A DNA stretch of 64,000 bases from AP-15 sp963795485 (GTDB taxonomy: Bacteria > Pseudomonadota > Alphaproteobacteria > ATCC43930 > CGMCC-115725). The DNA lies in NCBI GenBank assembly GCA_963795485.1, contig CAWCIL010000007.1, positions 124,001-188,000 of the forward strand, in the 5' to 3' direction. The position numbers and the translations under genes were made by a program. Positions 26,705 through 36,072 of the stretch are shown piece after piece; position 1 is the first letter of the stretch, and each line of letters opens with the position of its first letter. The notes beneath the pieces were generated by a model, which did no database searches, was not told the origin of the DNA, and was given only the letters and a program-made list of their open reading frames with translations.

Positions 26705-27832
26705 ATGGCTTTGGCGTTTGCTCGCATCTCGATTTCAACCCGCAGGAAGCTCGCGTCAATCCTGCTGGCGGTGCTGATTTTTGCAATGCTCTCGGGTTTG
26801 TCGACCCTGGCCAAGGGCCGACCGCTCGCCTTTGGCATCTCGAACGCGATCATTGTCGGCACCGGGGTCGGCCTGTTCGAGCAATTCTACGTGCAGAGCC
26901 TGCGCGGCCGCTGGTTTCGCAGCATTCACCCGCTGTTGTCGATCGCCATTTATACTGCCGTGGTCGCAGTCCTGTTTTTGTTTGCGGTCAACCTGACCCA
27001 TTTTCTGCTGTTCCGTTTCTACCCCTTACCGGTCGCGTATCGCAGGCTGCCGTTCGTTCTCCCCAACGTCATTGCGTATGCCGTGGTCGGCATCGTGGTG
27101 ATGCGTGCGGTGCATTTCATCGGGATCGACACCCTATTCCATCTGATGATCGGCACCTATCACCGCCCGGTGGTCGAACAGAAGGTCCTGGTCTTTGTCG
27201 ACATCAACAATTCGACCGGCCTGGCCGAGAAGCTCGGCGCCCTGAAAATCAAATCTCTGGTCGGCAAGTTCCTGTTCGACATTTCCAGGCCGATCACCGA
27301 TTACGGCGGCGAAATCTATCTCTACAAAGGCGACGGCCTGATCGCGATCTGGGATTGGCGGGAGGCGGTCCGCGACAACACGGTCTTGCGGGCGATCGAC
27401 GCGATGTTCGCCGCCGTCGATCGCGAGCGGGGCCGGTATCTGGCGCAGTTCGGGATGGCGCCGAGCTTCCGGATCGGGGTCCATGGCGGCGACGTCGTGG
27501 TCAGCGAGCAGGGCGACACCAAACGATCGATCGGCATTTACGGCAGCCCGATCAACATCGCCTCGCGCATGGAGGAAGCGGCCAAGGCTCACGGCGTCGC
27601 CTGCGCCATATCGGGAGACGTCGCCGATGCGTTGTCGAACCCGCCGACGCGGCTGCATCCGATCGGCTATGAAAGGCTGATCGGCGTCTCCGCCGAGATC
27701 CCGATCTTCGAATATAGGGAGGAAGACGTGGCGGCGCCGCGCTCGGTCGGCAAGCGGTGGAAAGCCAATTCGGGCAGGGCGGCGCAGGGTGCCGTCGCCC
27801 GCGTCAAAGCGCCTTCCGAAAAGTCAAATTGA
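26705..27832 (+). CDS. membrane-anchored class III adenylate/guanylate cyclase
   Basis: The 375-residue protein has four N-terminal membrane helices (within residues about 8-140) and a C-terminal cyclase domain. The first metal Asp is in VLVFVDINNSTGL (about Asp166), the second in LYKGDGLIAIW (about Asp210), and GIYGSPINIASRMEEAAK supplies the Asn/Arg pair. It would make cAMP or cGMP from an inner-membrane position; residues deciding ATP versus GTP were not assigned. The frame is open far upstream, but the ATG at 26705 begins the recognisable protein. The basic C-terminal tail has no known domain. Confidence 0.85.
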   Translation: MALAFARISISTRRKLASILLAVLIFAMLSGLSTLAKGRPLAFGISNAIIVGTGVGLFEQFYVQSLRGRWFRSIHPLLSIAIYTAVVAVLFLFAVNLTHFLLFRFYPLPVAYRRLPFVLPNVIAYAVVGIVVMRAVHFIGIDTLFHLMIGTYHRPVVEQKVLVFVDINNSTGLAEKLGALKIKSLVGKFLFDISRPITDYGGEIYLYKGDGLIAIWDWREAVRDNTVLRAIDAMFAAVDRERGRYLAQFGMAPSFRIGVHGGDVVVSEQGDTKRSIGIYGSPINIASRMEEAAKAHGVACAISGDVADALSNPPTRLHPIGYERLIGVSAEIPIFEYREEDVAAPRSVGKRWKANSGRAAQGAVARVKAPSEKSN

Positions 27833-28452
27833 TCCGGCTGCTGCCGGTCAACGGATGTTTGGCTTCGGCGAGCGGCGCCACACCATGATAGACGAGCCGC
27901 GACGGGCCGCCCCAGACCACGACATCGCCGCTCTCGAGACGAATGCGCCGGGGCCGGTCCTTGCGGCTGAGACCGCCCCACAGGAACGTGGCCGGCAATC
28001 CGAGCGAGACCGACACGACCGGCGCGCCGAGGTCGCGCTCGTCCTCGTCGCGATGCAATGACAGGCGCGCTCCCGGTTCGTAGCGGTTGATCAGGCAGGC
28101 GTCGGGGGTAAAGGCGTCGAACCCGGCCGCCGCGGCGGCGCGCGCGGCGAGCCCGGGGAAACCCCATCGGCATTTTCGGCCAGGGCTTCCCGGTCAGCGG
28201 GTCGTCCGGGGCATAGCGATACCCGCTTCGGTCGGTCACCCAGCCGGTCTGCCCGCAATTGGTCATCGCCACCGACATGCGCCAACCGCCGGGCGTCACC
28301 ATATGGCGCAACGGCGCGGCGATGGCGACCTCTTCGACCGCCGCGACCAGCGCCGCCGCCTCGCCGCGCGCATAGCCGCGCAGCACGACCGCGCCATCGG
28401 CGAGCGGTTCGACACGCTCGCCGGACGGTACGGCCTCGAACAGATCGCCGAC
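27804..28452 (-). CDS. alkB: AlkB DNA repair dioxygenase (one frameshift, unclear start)
   Basis: The Fe(II)/2-oxoglutarate-dependent enzyme removes methyl groups from 1-meA and 3-meC in DNA. In order it shows HMVTPGGWRMSVAMTNCG, a Tyr-rich YRYAPDDP, CLINRYEPGARLSLHRDEDE (iron ligands His and Asp), VSLGLPATFLWGG, VVVWGGPSRLVYHGV (third ligand His) and SRINLTFRKA with the 2-oxoglutarate Arg. One extra C near 28157 breaks the frame. The reconstructed length, 216 codons, matches E. coli AlkB. No ATG/GTG occurs where the family starts; a GTC stands at 28450-28452, 13 bases after the stop of the BNR gene. The gene overlaps the 3' end of the convergent cyclase gene by 29 bases. Confidence 0.82.
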
Positions 28453-28465
28453 GGCGGCGCCCGGC

Positions 28466-29517
28466 TCAGCCGCAGGCGACCGCGTAGACGTCGCGCACGC
28501 CCTCCGGCAGGCGATGCTCGTGCCAGCTCTTGCCGCCATCCTGGGTCCCGAACACCTGGCCGAAGCGCGACACCCCGTAGATCTGGTTCGGGTCGTGCGG
28601 GTGCACCGCCACGCCCATCATCGTCGCCTCGGCCTTGATCCCGTGGTCGAAGCGCTTCCAGCTCTGGCCGACATCGTCGGTGCGGTAGATCGCCCCGTCG
28701 GTGCTGCGCGCGGCCGGGCTGAGGCAGGCGTATATCACTTTCGGGTCCTGCCGCGAGACGCGGATGTCGCGGCCGTAGGTCAGCGGCGAAAACCGGCCGA
28801 TCTCCATGTCCTGCCAGCTCTGCCCCTTGTCGTTGCTGCGGAACAGGCCCATGCGGTTGGCGAGGAACACGGTGCCGGGCGCCGCGGCGCTGCAGGCGAG
28901 CGCGTGGCCGTCGAGCATGCCCTCGATCTCGGTCTGGCTGCCGATGCGGCTCCTATATTTCGGCTGCTCGCAGAAGCGGATCAGGTCGGCGGTGCAGTCT
29001 TCCCAGCTCTCGCCGCCATTGCGGCTGCGCATCGCGCCGTTGGCTTCGAGCGTCGCATAGACGTCGTCGGGCGAGTTCGGATCGACATCGAGCCGCATCA
29101 CCCGGCAGGCGAATTGCATGATGACCCGGTCGGGCAGGCCCGGATCGGCCATCTTGCGCCAGTTGTCGCCGCCGTCCTCGCTGCGATAGACCCCGGGCGG
29201 GGTGGCGCCGGCATAAATGATCCGCGGGTTCTTCGGGTGGATGCAGATCGACCAGATGTCGGCCTCGGGATCGGGCAGGCTGAGCCGTTCCCACCGATCG
29301 CCGCGATTGGTGCTGCGGAACGTGCCCTTGGTGGTGCCGAGATAGACCGTGTCCGGGTGTTCCGGGTGCACGGTGATCGCATGGACCTCGGCGCCGTCCG
29401 GCAAGCCGCTGGTCAGATGCTGCCATCCGCCGTCGCCGGCGGCCTGGCGGAAGATGCCGCCGCAGGGTCCCGCTCCATCGTGGCCGCCGCGCCGGCGTAA
29501 ACATGCGTATCCGCCAT
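28466..29517 (-). CDS. BNR/sialidase-like beta-propeller (YCF48-like), frameshift near the start
   Basis: A ~350-residue propeller with many Asp-box-like repeats: STNRGDRWERLSLP, RSEDGGDNWRKMAD, RSRNGGESWEDC, RSNDKGQSWQDME, RTDDVGQSWKRFD and GTQDGGKSWHEHRLP. Such proteins are often annotated as exo-alpha-sialidase or photosystem II assembly-like; no catalytic residues are evident, so a binding or structural role is more likely. ATG 29515-29517 gives MADTHVYAGAAATME and joins the main frame after an indel near 29478. There is no signal peptide. Confidence 0.72.
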
Positions 29518-29647
29518 GATCTCCTCCCTCGGCTGAAATCTCGATCGCGATCATACGCTTCTTTCCGCGCTTGTCGCAAACATTAGCGTTCGGGGGTGCC
29601 GCGGCGGAGCCGATCGGCTATGTTGCGCGAAACCACAGCACAGATGG

Positions 29648-30652
29648 ATGAACGGCATGGTCGTCACGCAAAAGCGCAGGCTCGGCAAGGGCGGGCCGGA
29701 GATTTCGGCGATCGGGCTCGGCTGCATGTCGCTGTCCGGGGTCTACGGCAAGAGCGACGACGCGGCGGGCGATCGCGCTGATCCAGCCGGCGATCGATCT
29801 CGGCGTCGATCATTTCGACAGCTCCGACATGTATGGCTGGGGCCAGAACGAGGAGTTGCTCGGCCGCGCGCTGAAGGGCCGCCGCAACGGCATCGTGCTC
29901 GCCACCAAATTCGGCCAGACGCGGCGCCCGGGCGGCGCCAACGGCGTCGACGGCAGCCCGGCCTATATCGCACCAGGCCTGCGAGGCGAGCCTGAAGCGG
30001 CTCGGGGTCGAGGTCATCGACCTCTATTACCAGCACCGGGTCGACCCGGCGGTGCCGGTCGAGGAGACGGTGGGGGCGATGGCGCGGCTGGTCGAGCAGG
30101 GCAAGGTGCGCTTTCTCGGCCTGTGCGAGGCGCGCCCCGAGCGCATCCGCCGCGCCCATGCGACCCACCCGATCGCCGCGGTGCAGAGCGAATTTTCGCT
30201 GCTCTACCGCCAGGAGGCGACGGAGACGCGCGAGCTGACCCGCGATCTCGGCATCTCGTTTTTCGCCTATGCGCCGCTCGGCCGCGGCCTGCTGGCCGGC
30301 GACATGCCCGATTTCGGCAATCTCGCCGAGGGCGACACGCGCGGCCGTCACCCGCGCTTCATGGGCGAGAATTTCGCCAAGAACCGGGTGCTGGTCGAGC
30401 ACATCGAGGCGATCGCCCGCGAGAAAGGCTGCACCCCGGCCCAGCTGTGCTGGCCTGGCTGCTGGCGCAGGGCCCGACGTGATCCCGATCCCCGGCACCA
30501 AGCGCATCTCGCGCGGCTCGAAGAAAACCTCGGCGCGCTCGACGTCAGGCTGACCCCGGCCGACGTCGAGCGCATCTGCATCCGCGATCCCGGTCGGCGC
30601 CGCCGCCGGCACCCGCTATCCCGAAGGCGGCATGCGCGGCGTCTATATTTGA
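29648..30652 (+). CDS. aldo/keto reductase (several frameshifts)
   Basis: The ~330-residue NADPH-dependent oxidoreductase is readable in pieces: MVVTQKRRLGKGGPEISAIG, GCMSLSGVYG, DHFDSSDMYGWGQNEELLG (catalytic Asp and Tyr), IVLATKFGQT (Lys), VIDLYYQHRVDPAVPVEETV (His), VRFLGLCEA and GISFFAYAPLGRGLLAG. It ends MRGVYI. Frame changes lie near 29767, 29975, 30455, 30480 and 30590; the first two are each cured by removing one base. It belongs to the AKR13-like group related to pyridoxal or auxin-induced reductases. Substrate unknown. Confidence 0.75.
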
Positions 30653-30667
30653 GGGACCGTGGGGTCG

Positions 30668-30726
30668 CGCCCTCACCCGCCCCTCACCCGTCTTGCGGTG
30701 CTCGGCCCGCTCTTCCGCAATCGAGA
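30668..30726. repeat. degenerate copy of the palindromic repeat found in sucB
   Basis: The segment starting GCCCTCACCCG and containing TGCGGTGCTCGGCC and TCTTCCGCAAT aligns loosely with one half of the element at 36981-37067. It lies just after the aldo/keto reductase stop. Confidence 0.4.
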
Positions 30727-30872
30727 GACTTCGCAATCAAATCGGTGAGGATTGCCAATTTCCGCCGCCTCGGCCAATTTCCACCGCGCTAGGTAGGTGC
30801 GTCTGCTGCCTAATTCCGGTGCTTTGCCGCTGTCCGAGCTCGCGTATCGGCCCCGGACATCCGGCTCCGGAC

Positions 30873-31562
30873 ATGATCGCCCCCGATCCGATCGCCCCGG
30901 ACCTGATTGCCCCGGACCTGATTGCCGAGGATTTGGCGTGCCGGCGCGGGATGCGTCTGGTCTTTGCCGGCGTCTCGTTCCGCCTGCCGCCGGGCGGCGC
31001 GCTGGTGCTGACCGGCGCCAACGGCAGCGGCAAATCGAGCCTGCTGCGGCTCGCCGCCGGCCTGCTCGCGCCGGAAGCGGGCCGCCTCTGCTGGGGTGCG
31101 CATCCGGTCGCGGCCGACCTCGCCCGGCATCACGCCCGGCTCCACTATGTCGGCCATCAGGACGCGGTGAAGCCGACCATGACGGCGCGCGAGACCTTGG
31201 TCTTTTGGGCGGCGTTGCACGGCCGCCGGCCGTCGGCGGCGCAGGCGAGCGAGGATGCGCTCGCCGCCTTCGCGCTCGACCCGGTTGCCGACTGGCCGTG
31301 CCGCTGGCTTTCCGCCGGGCAGCGGCGGCGGCTGGCATTGGCCCGCCTGCTGGTGGCCCCGGCGGCGTTGTGGCTGCTCGACGAGCCGACGGCGGCGCTC
31401 GACGAAGATGCGCAGGCCCGGCTCGAGCGGGTGATCCTGGCGCATCGCGCTGCGGGCGGGCGGGTGCTGCTGGCGACCCATATGCCGCTCGCCCTCGACG
31501 ATGCCGCGACGCTGGCGCTCGACCGTTTCGCGCCGCGTTGCGACCCCGCCTTTGCGGTCTGA
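30873..31562 (+). CDS. ccmA: cytochrome c biogenesis ABC exporter ATP-binding protein CcmA
   Basis: The 229-residue ATPase shows Walker A GANGSGKSS, the signature WLSAGQRRRLALARL and Walker B LWLLDEPTAALDED. The WLSAGQ form is typical of CcmA. With CcmB and CcmC it releases haem from CcmE in c-type cytochrome maturation. The N-terminus contains three tandem five-residue units (DPIAP, DLIAP, DLIAE) from a 15-bp DNA repeat, not usual in the family; a start after them is conceivable. It begins a plus-strand operon with ccmBCDE. Confidence 0.9.
   Translation: MIAPDPIAPDLIAPDLIAEDLACRRGMRLVFAGVSFRLPPGGALVLTGANGSGKSSLLRLAAGLLAPEAGRLCWGAHPVAADLARHHARLHYVGHQDAVKPTMTARETLVFWAALHGRRPSAAQASEDALAAFALDPVADWPCRWLSAGQRRRLALARLLVAPAALWLLDEPTAALDEDAQARLERVILAHRAAGGRVLLATHMPLALDDAATLALDRFAPRCDPAFAV
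30885..30929 (+). repeat. three tandem 15-bp units in the 5' end of ccmA
   Basis: Units at 30885-30899, 30900-30914 and 30915-30929 share the core GACCTGATTGCCCCG, with the first diverged. They add whole codons and so keep the frame. Confidence 0.7.
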
Positions 31563-31564
31563 GC

Positions 31565-32235
31565 ATGAGCGCGCTCTTCGGGATTTTTCGCCGCGACATC
31601 GGCCTCGCTCTGCGGCAGGGCGGCGACACCGGGCTGGTCCTCGCCTTTTTTGTGCTTGCGGTCGTGCTGTTTCCGTTCGGCGTCGGCCCCGAGGCCGAGA
31701 TTCTGGCGCGAATCGCCGCCGGCGATCTTGTGGGTGGCGGCGCTTCTCGCCGCGCTGCTGTCGCTCGACCGGCTGTACCAGGCCGATTACGAGGATGGCG
31801 GGCTCGAGCTGATCGCGCTGTCGCCGCTGCCGCTCGAGCTGGCGGTGCTGGCGAAAAGTGCCGCGCATTGGGTGGCGAGCGGGCTGCCGCTGGTGCTGGC
31901 GAGCCCGCTGCTTGGCGTTGTTCGTCGATCTCGCTCCGCGCGGCGATCCCGACCCTGATCGCGAGCCTGCTGCTCGGCACCCCGTTCTTGAGCCTGATCG
32001 GCAGCGTCGCCGCCGCCCTGACCCTCGGCGCCCGGCGGCAGGGCGTCCTGTTGTCGCTGCTGGTCCTGCCGCTCTATGTGCCGCCGCTGGTGTTCGGCGC
32101 CGGCGCGGTCGAGGCGAGCGCCGCTCGGCACCGCGGCGCGCCCTGATCTGCTGATCCTCGGCGCCTTGACCCTGGCGGCCCTGCCGCTCGCGCCCTTGGG
32201 CCAGTGCGGCGGCATTGCGCCAGGCGCTCGAATGA
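31565..32235 (+). CDS. ccmB: haem exporter protein CcmB (several frameshifts)
   Basis: The reconstructed ~222-residue inner-membrane protein reads GIFRRDIGLALRQGGDTGL, LFPFGVGPE, AALLSLDRLYQADYEDGGLE, AAIPTLIASLLLGTPFLSLI, RQGVLLSLLVLPLYVPPLVF and ends ALRQALE. These are all typical of CcmB, with six helices. Frame changes near 31722, 31915 and 31930 are cured by removing single bases, and others follow near 32125. The ATG lies 2 bases after the ccmA stop. The length matches E. coli CcmB (220 residues). Confidence 0.82.
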
Positions 32236-32327
32236 TCGCATGGCGGGCCGGGTGCGACCGCTTCGCGGCTGACGAGCGGCCGGGTTTGCGCTACAAGGGA
32301 GCTGTTGCCACCACGGCTCGACGGGCG

Positions 32328-33122
32328 ATGCTCAATCGATTTGCCAACCCGGCGCGTTTCATGCGGCTCAGCGGCGCGGCGTTGCCGTGGTGCGCCGGGC
32401 TGACCCTGGCCTCGCTCGCGGTCGGGCTCTACCTGGCGCTGGTCGTCGCCCCGCCCGATTACCAGCAGGGCGAAGCCGTGCGCATCATGTACGTGCATGT
32501 CCCGGCCGCGTGGCTGGCGCTCTCGGTCTATCTGTTCGTCGCCGTGGCGAGCGGCGTCGCCCTCGTCTCGCGGCACCCGCTGGCCGACATCGCGGCGCGC
32601 TCGGCCGCCCCGATCGGCGCCGCCTTCACCTTTGTCTGCCTCGTCAGCGGCTCGCTGTGGGGCCGCCCGATGTGGGGCACCTGGTGGGTGTGGGATGCGC
32701 AGGCTGACCTCGGTGCTGGTCCTGTTCTTTCTTTATCTCGGCTATATCGCGCTGGTGAACGGTTTCGACGATCCGGCCCGCGGGGCGAAGGCCGGCTCGG
32801 TATTGGCGCTGGTCGGCGTCGTCAACCTGCCGATCATCAAGTTTTCGGTCGATTGGTGGAACACCCTGCATCAGCCGGCGAGCGTGCTGCGGCTCGGCGC
32901 GCCGACGATCGCGCTGTCGATGCTGGTGCCGCTCCTGGTCATGGCGGCGGCGTTCTGGCTGCTGTTCGCGACGTTGCTGATGGTGCGCATGCGCACCGGC
33001 CTGAACGAACGCAAGGCGCTGGCGCTGCGCCTCAACCGAACGCCGGCGCCGAGACCGTCCGCGCCGGATCGGCGCCCCTCGGGCCGGAAGGCGCGGTACC
33101 GGCGCGCCCGGCGCTGCGCTGA
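32328..33122 (+). CDS. ccmC: haem exporter permease CcmC (frameshifts)
   Basis: The ~264-residue membrane protein carries IMYVHVPAAWLALSVYLFVA, GSLWGRPMWGTWWVWDA (the WWD haem-handling motif), LYLGYIALVNGF and NLPIIKFSVDWWNTLHQPAS. The two conserved His residues, in YVHVP and NTLHQ, flank the WWD domain. One extra C at about 32700 breaks the frame after VWDA, and a second change near 33040 is needed for the C-terminal tail. CcmC delivers haem to CcmE. A 92-base gap separates it from ccmB. Confidence 0.85.
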   Translation: MLNRFANPARFMRLSGAALPWCAGLTLASLAVGLYLALVVAPPDYQQGEAVRIMYVHVPAAWLALSVYLFVAVASGVALVSRHPLADIAARSAAPIGAAFTFVCLVSGSLWGRPMWGTWWVWDAQADLGAGPVLSLSRLYRAGERFRRSGPRGEGRLGIGAGRRRQPADHQVFGRLVEHPASAGERAAARRADDRAVDAGAAPGHGGGVLAAVRDVADGAHAHRPERTQGAGAAPQPNAGAETVRAGSAPLGPEGAVPARPALR

Positions 33123-33158
33123 GGCGGCGGCGTTGCCCGCCTCGGCGCTTATCTCGCG

Positions 33159-33306
33159 ATGGGCGGCTATGCGGTCTACGTGTGGCCGGCCTATGGCGCG
33201 AGCGTTGCCGTGCTGGGCGGTCTCGCCCTCTATTGCCTGGCGCCGCTACCGGCAGAGCGTGCGCAGCCTCGACGAGCTGCAGCGGCAGCTCGGCCCGCGG
33301 CGATGA
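33159..33306 (+). CDS. ccmD: CcmD haem exporter accessory peptide (one frameshift)
   Basis: A ~48-residue peptide: one membrane helix (GGYAVYVWPAYGASVAVLGG) followed by a basic cytoplasmic tail (RYRQSVRSLDELQRQLGP). One extra base near 33240 must be removed. The stop overlaps the ccmE start as ATGA. CcmD stabilises the CcmABC-CcmE complex. Confidence 0.8.
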
Positions 33307-33808
33307 CCCGCAAGCAGCAGCGGCTGGGCCTGCTGGCGCTCGGCATGGCCGCGCTCGGCGGCGCGACGGCGCTGGTGCTGACCGCCTTCAGCGGCAACCT
33401 CGTCTTCTTCTACAGCCCGAGCGATCTGAAGACGCAGGCGATTGCGCCCGACCGCCGGGTGCGGATCGGCGGGCTCGTCGAGCGGCACAGCCTCTCGCAC
33501 TCGGCCGGCGGGCATACCGTCTCGTTCCGCATCACCGACGGCAAAACCGACATCCCCGTCACCTATCGCGGCATCCTGCCCGACCTGTTCCGCGAAGGGC
33601 AGGGGGTGGTCGCCGAAGGAAGCTGGAGCCGGACGGCGACTTTGCCGCCTCGACCGTGCTCGCCAAGCACGACGAGCGATACATGCCGCGCGAGGTCGTC
33701 GATGCGCTGAAAAAGAGCGGGCACTGGCAGGAGGGCGCGGCGACCGAAGCCGCCGCGGCGCCGCTGAAACCCGCGGGGGGCCCGAATTGGCCATTAGTCG
33801 GCCATTAA
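33303..33808 (+). CDS. ccmE: cytochrome c maturation haem chaperone CcmE (one frameshift)
   Basis: The ~168-residue protein has an N-terminal membrane anchor (LGLLALGMAALGGATALVL), NLVFFYSPSDL, RVRIGGLVERHS, a beta-barrel OB fold and the haem-attachment motif KHDERYMP containing the covalent-haem His and the conserved Tyr. One base appears missing near 33618 (AAA read as AA), which restores EGKLEPDGDF. CcmE carries haem to the CcmFH ligase. It ends the contiguous ccmABCDE block; the expected ccmF does not follow. Confidence 0.88.
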
Positions 33809-34017
33809 GAACGATGCCGTCAGATCGGAACATATCCCGACACCCGCGCGGATGACCGGGTGGCGCTCTATTCGAGTTTGTCGGAGGTACGTCCGTGTCT
33901 TCCTGCACCTCGGGTGATACCGCAGATTTGGCGAGTCATGCTCGGCTGCCTCTGCCACCGGCCGGAAGTTCACGTCTCTGACGCGGCGGATCGGCGCGGA
34001 TCTTTCGCGCCGCGGCT

Positions 34018-35371
34018 TTGTCGCCGGCATGTCACCGCCGCAATCGCGTCTGCTCGGGCTGCCCTAGGCCCGCCGGCGCCGCAGAGCCGGCGCCGACAGC
34101 CGCCCGGCCGATCCTGTTCACCAATTTCCGGTTGTTCGACGGAAAGTCCAGCACGTTGCGCGAAGGGGTCCGTGTGCTCGTCGAGGGCAAGCGGATCAAG
34201 GCGGTAGCGGGGGGCAACCCCGCTGCGCCCGATGGCGAGCAGAGTGATCGATTGCGGGGGCCGGGTTCTGATGCCGGGCCTGATCGACGCGCATTGGCAT
34301 TCCATCTTTGCCGCGCTTCCACTCCCGACACTCATGTCCGCCGATGTCGGTTACATCTATCTGGCTGCGAGCGCCGAGGCGGAGCGCACGCTGATGCGCG
34401 GCTTCACCACGGTTCGTGACCTCGGCGGCCCCGCCTTTGCGTTGAAGCAGGCGATCGACGCGGGTCTCGTTTCGGGCCCGCGCATTTATCCGTCCGGCGC
34501 CATGATAACCGCGACCGGCGGTCATGGCGACTGCGTCCGCTGTCTGATCTGCCGAGTGTCGGCGGTACCCTGAGTCGCATCGAGCAGACCGGCGGCAGCA
34601 TCATTGCCGATGGTCCGGATGCGGTGCGGCTGGCGTTCGGGAGCAGCTGTTGCAGGGAGCGTCGCAGATCAAGCTGGTGGGAAGCGGTGGCGTCTCCTCA
34701 CCTCGCAGCCCGCTTGAGGCGTCCACCTTCACCGAGCCCGAATTGCGCGCGGCGGTCGAAGCCGCCGAGAGACTGGGCCACTTACGTCACGGTGCACGCT
34801 TATCCGCCAGGTCCCGATCCAGCGGGCGATTGCCGCCGGGGCCGAGTGCATCGAGCACGGTCATTTGATGGACGAAGCGACCGCTAAGCTGATGGCGGAC
34901 AAGGGCGTGTGGTTAAGCATTCAACCATTCGTCGGGGACGATGATTTGATTTGTCTGACCGGCCAGAGCCGGATTGACCAGCTTCAGGTTCTTGCCGGCA
35001 CGGATCGGGCATATACGCTCGCGAAAGCTCACGGAATCAAGACGGCGTTCGGCTCGGATCTGCTGTTCTCCGGAACGCTGACAGCGCGCCAGGGCGCCAT
35101 GTTGACCCATCTGACCCGCTGGTACCCACGCCGAAATTCTGAGGATGGCGACCGCCGCCAATGCCGAGTTGCTCAGCTTAGCCGGTCCGCGCAATCCTTA
35201 TCCGGGAAAGTTGGGGGTCGTGGAAGAAGGGGCGCTTGCCGATCTGTTGCTCGTCGACGGCAACCCCTTGAGAACATCAAGCTTATAGAGAATCCAGCCA
35301 AGAATTTTCTGATCATAATGAAAGACGGCAGAGTCTATAAGGATGACGCATCAGGTCTTGGCGATCATTGA
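34018..35371 (+). pseudogene. amidohydrolase (imidazolonepropionase-like), multiply frame-broken
   Basis: Pieces in several frames align in order with secreted metal-dependent amidohydrolases: RPILFTNFRLFDGKSS, GRVLMPGLIDAHWHS (metal motif HxH), RTLMRGFTTVRDLGGP, ASQIKLVGSGGVSSP (bridging Lys), TVHAY, ECIEHG and KTAFGSDLLFSG (metal Asp). Frame changes lie near 34236, 34560, 34640, 34780, 35130 and 35270. The base composition is visibly lower in G+C than its neighbours, most of all near 34900-35350, which suggests transfer. It separates ccmE from ccmG. The start is uncertain. It may be a true pseudogene or an intact gene hidden by assembly errors. Confidence 0.65.
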
Positions 35372-35501
35372 CTGGAGGCGTCGTTGCCGCGTGGAAACGG
35401 GATGTCATGCGAGGAGGCTATTGGAGCGGACGCAATCTCAACCGGCTGAGCGCCGCGGATGATTCGAGCTGATCAAAGCGTGCGCTAAGGGCCGCAACGG
35501 C

Positions 35502-36066
35502 ATGAAGCGCAAGCTTTTGTTTCTGCTGCCGGTCGTACTATTCGCGGTGCTGCTCGTCGCCTTTGCGATGGGCCTCGAGCACGACCCGAGCCTGCTGCCG
35601 TCGGCGATGATCAATCGTCCGGCCCCGGATTTCGCCCTGCCCGGCCTATACGACCCGGCGCACGGGCTGTCGCGCAAGGATCTCGGCGGCGGGGTCACGC
35701 TCGTCAACTTCTTCGCTTCGTGGTGCGCGCCGTGCCGCGAGGAGCAGACGGCGCTGATGGCGCTGGCGCATCGTCCCGGTGTCACCCTCGACGGCATCGC
35801 CTACAAGGACAAGCCCGCGGATTCGCGCCGTTTCCTCGACGATTTCGGCAACCCGTTCAACCGCGTCGCCGTCGATCGCGACGGCACCACGGCGATCAAT
35901 TTCGGGGTCTACGGCGTGCCCGAAACCTATGTCGTCGACGGCACCGGCCATATCCGCTACCGCCAGGTCGGGCCGCTGAGCGCATCGGATATCGACCGCA
36001 AGATCCTGCCGATGATCGCGCGGATCACGGCATCCGGCTGCTGTGCCCGCGACCGCGGCGCGGTAA
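35502..36066 (+). CDS. ccmG: thiol:disulfide interchange protein CcmG/DsbE (3' frameshift)
   Basis: The ~187-residue protein has an N-terminal anchor helix (KLLFLLPVVLFAVLLVAFAM), then RPAPDFALPGL, FFASWCAPCREEQ with the redox WCAPC pair, and YGVPETYVVDGTGHIRYR with the cis-Pro. It reduces apocytochrome c or CcmH thiols in the periplasm. The open frame as sequenced runs past the likely end into the convergent sucB gene; one indel after IARITA would reach the TAA at 36064-36066 and give the usual family length. Confidence 0.85.
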
Positions 36067-36072
36067 GCAGCC

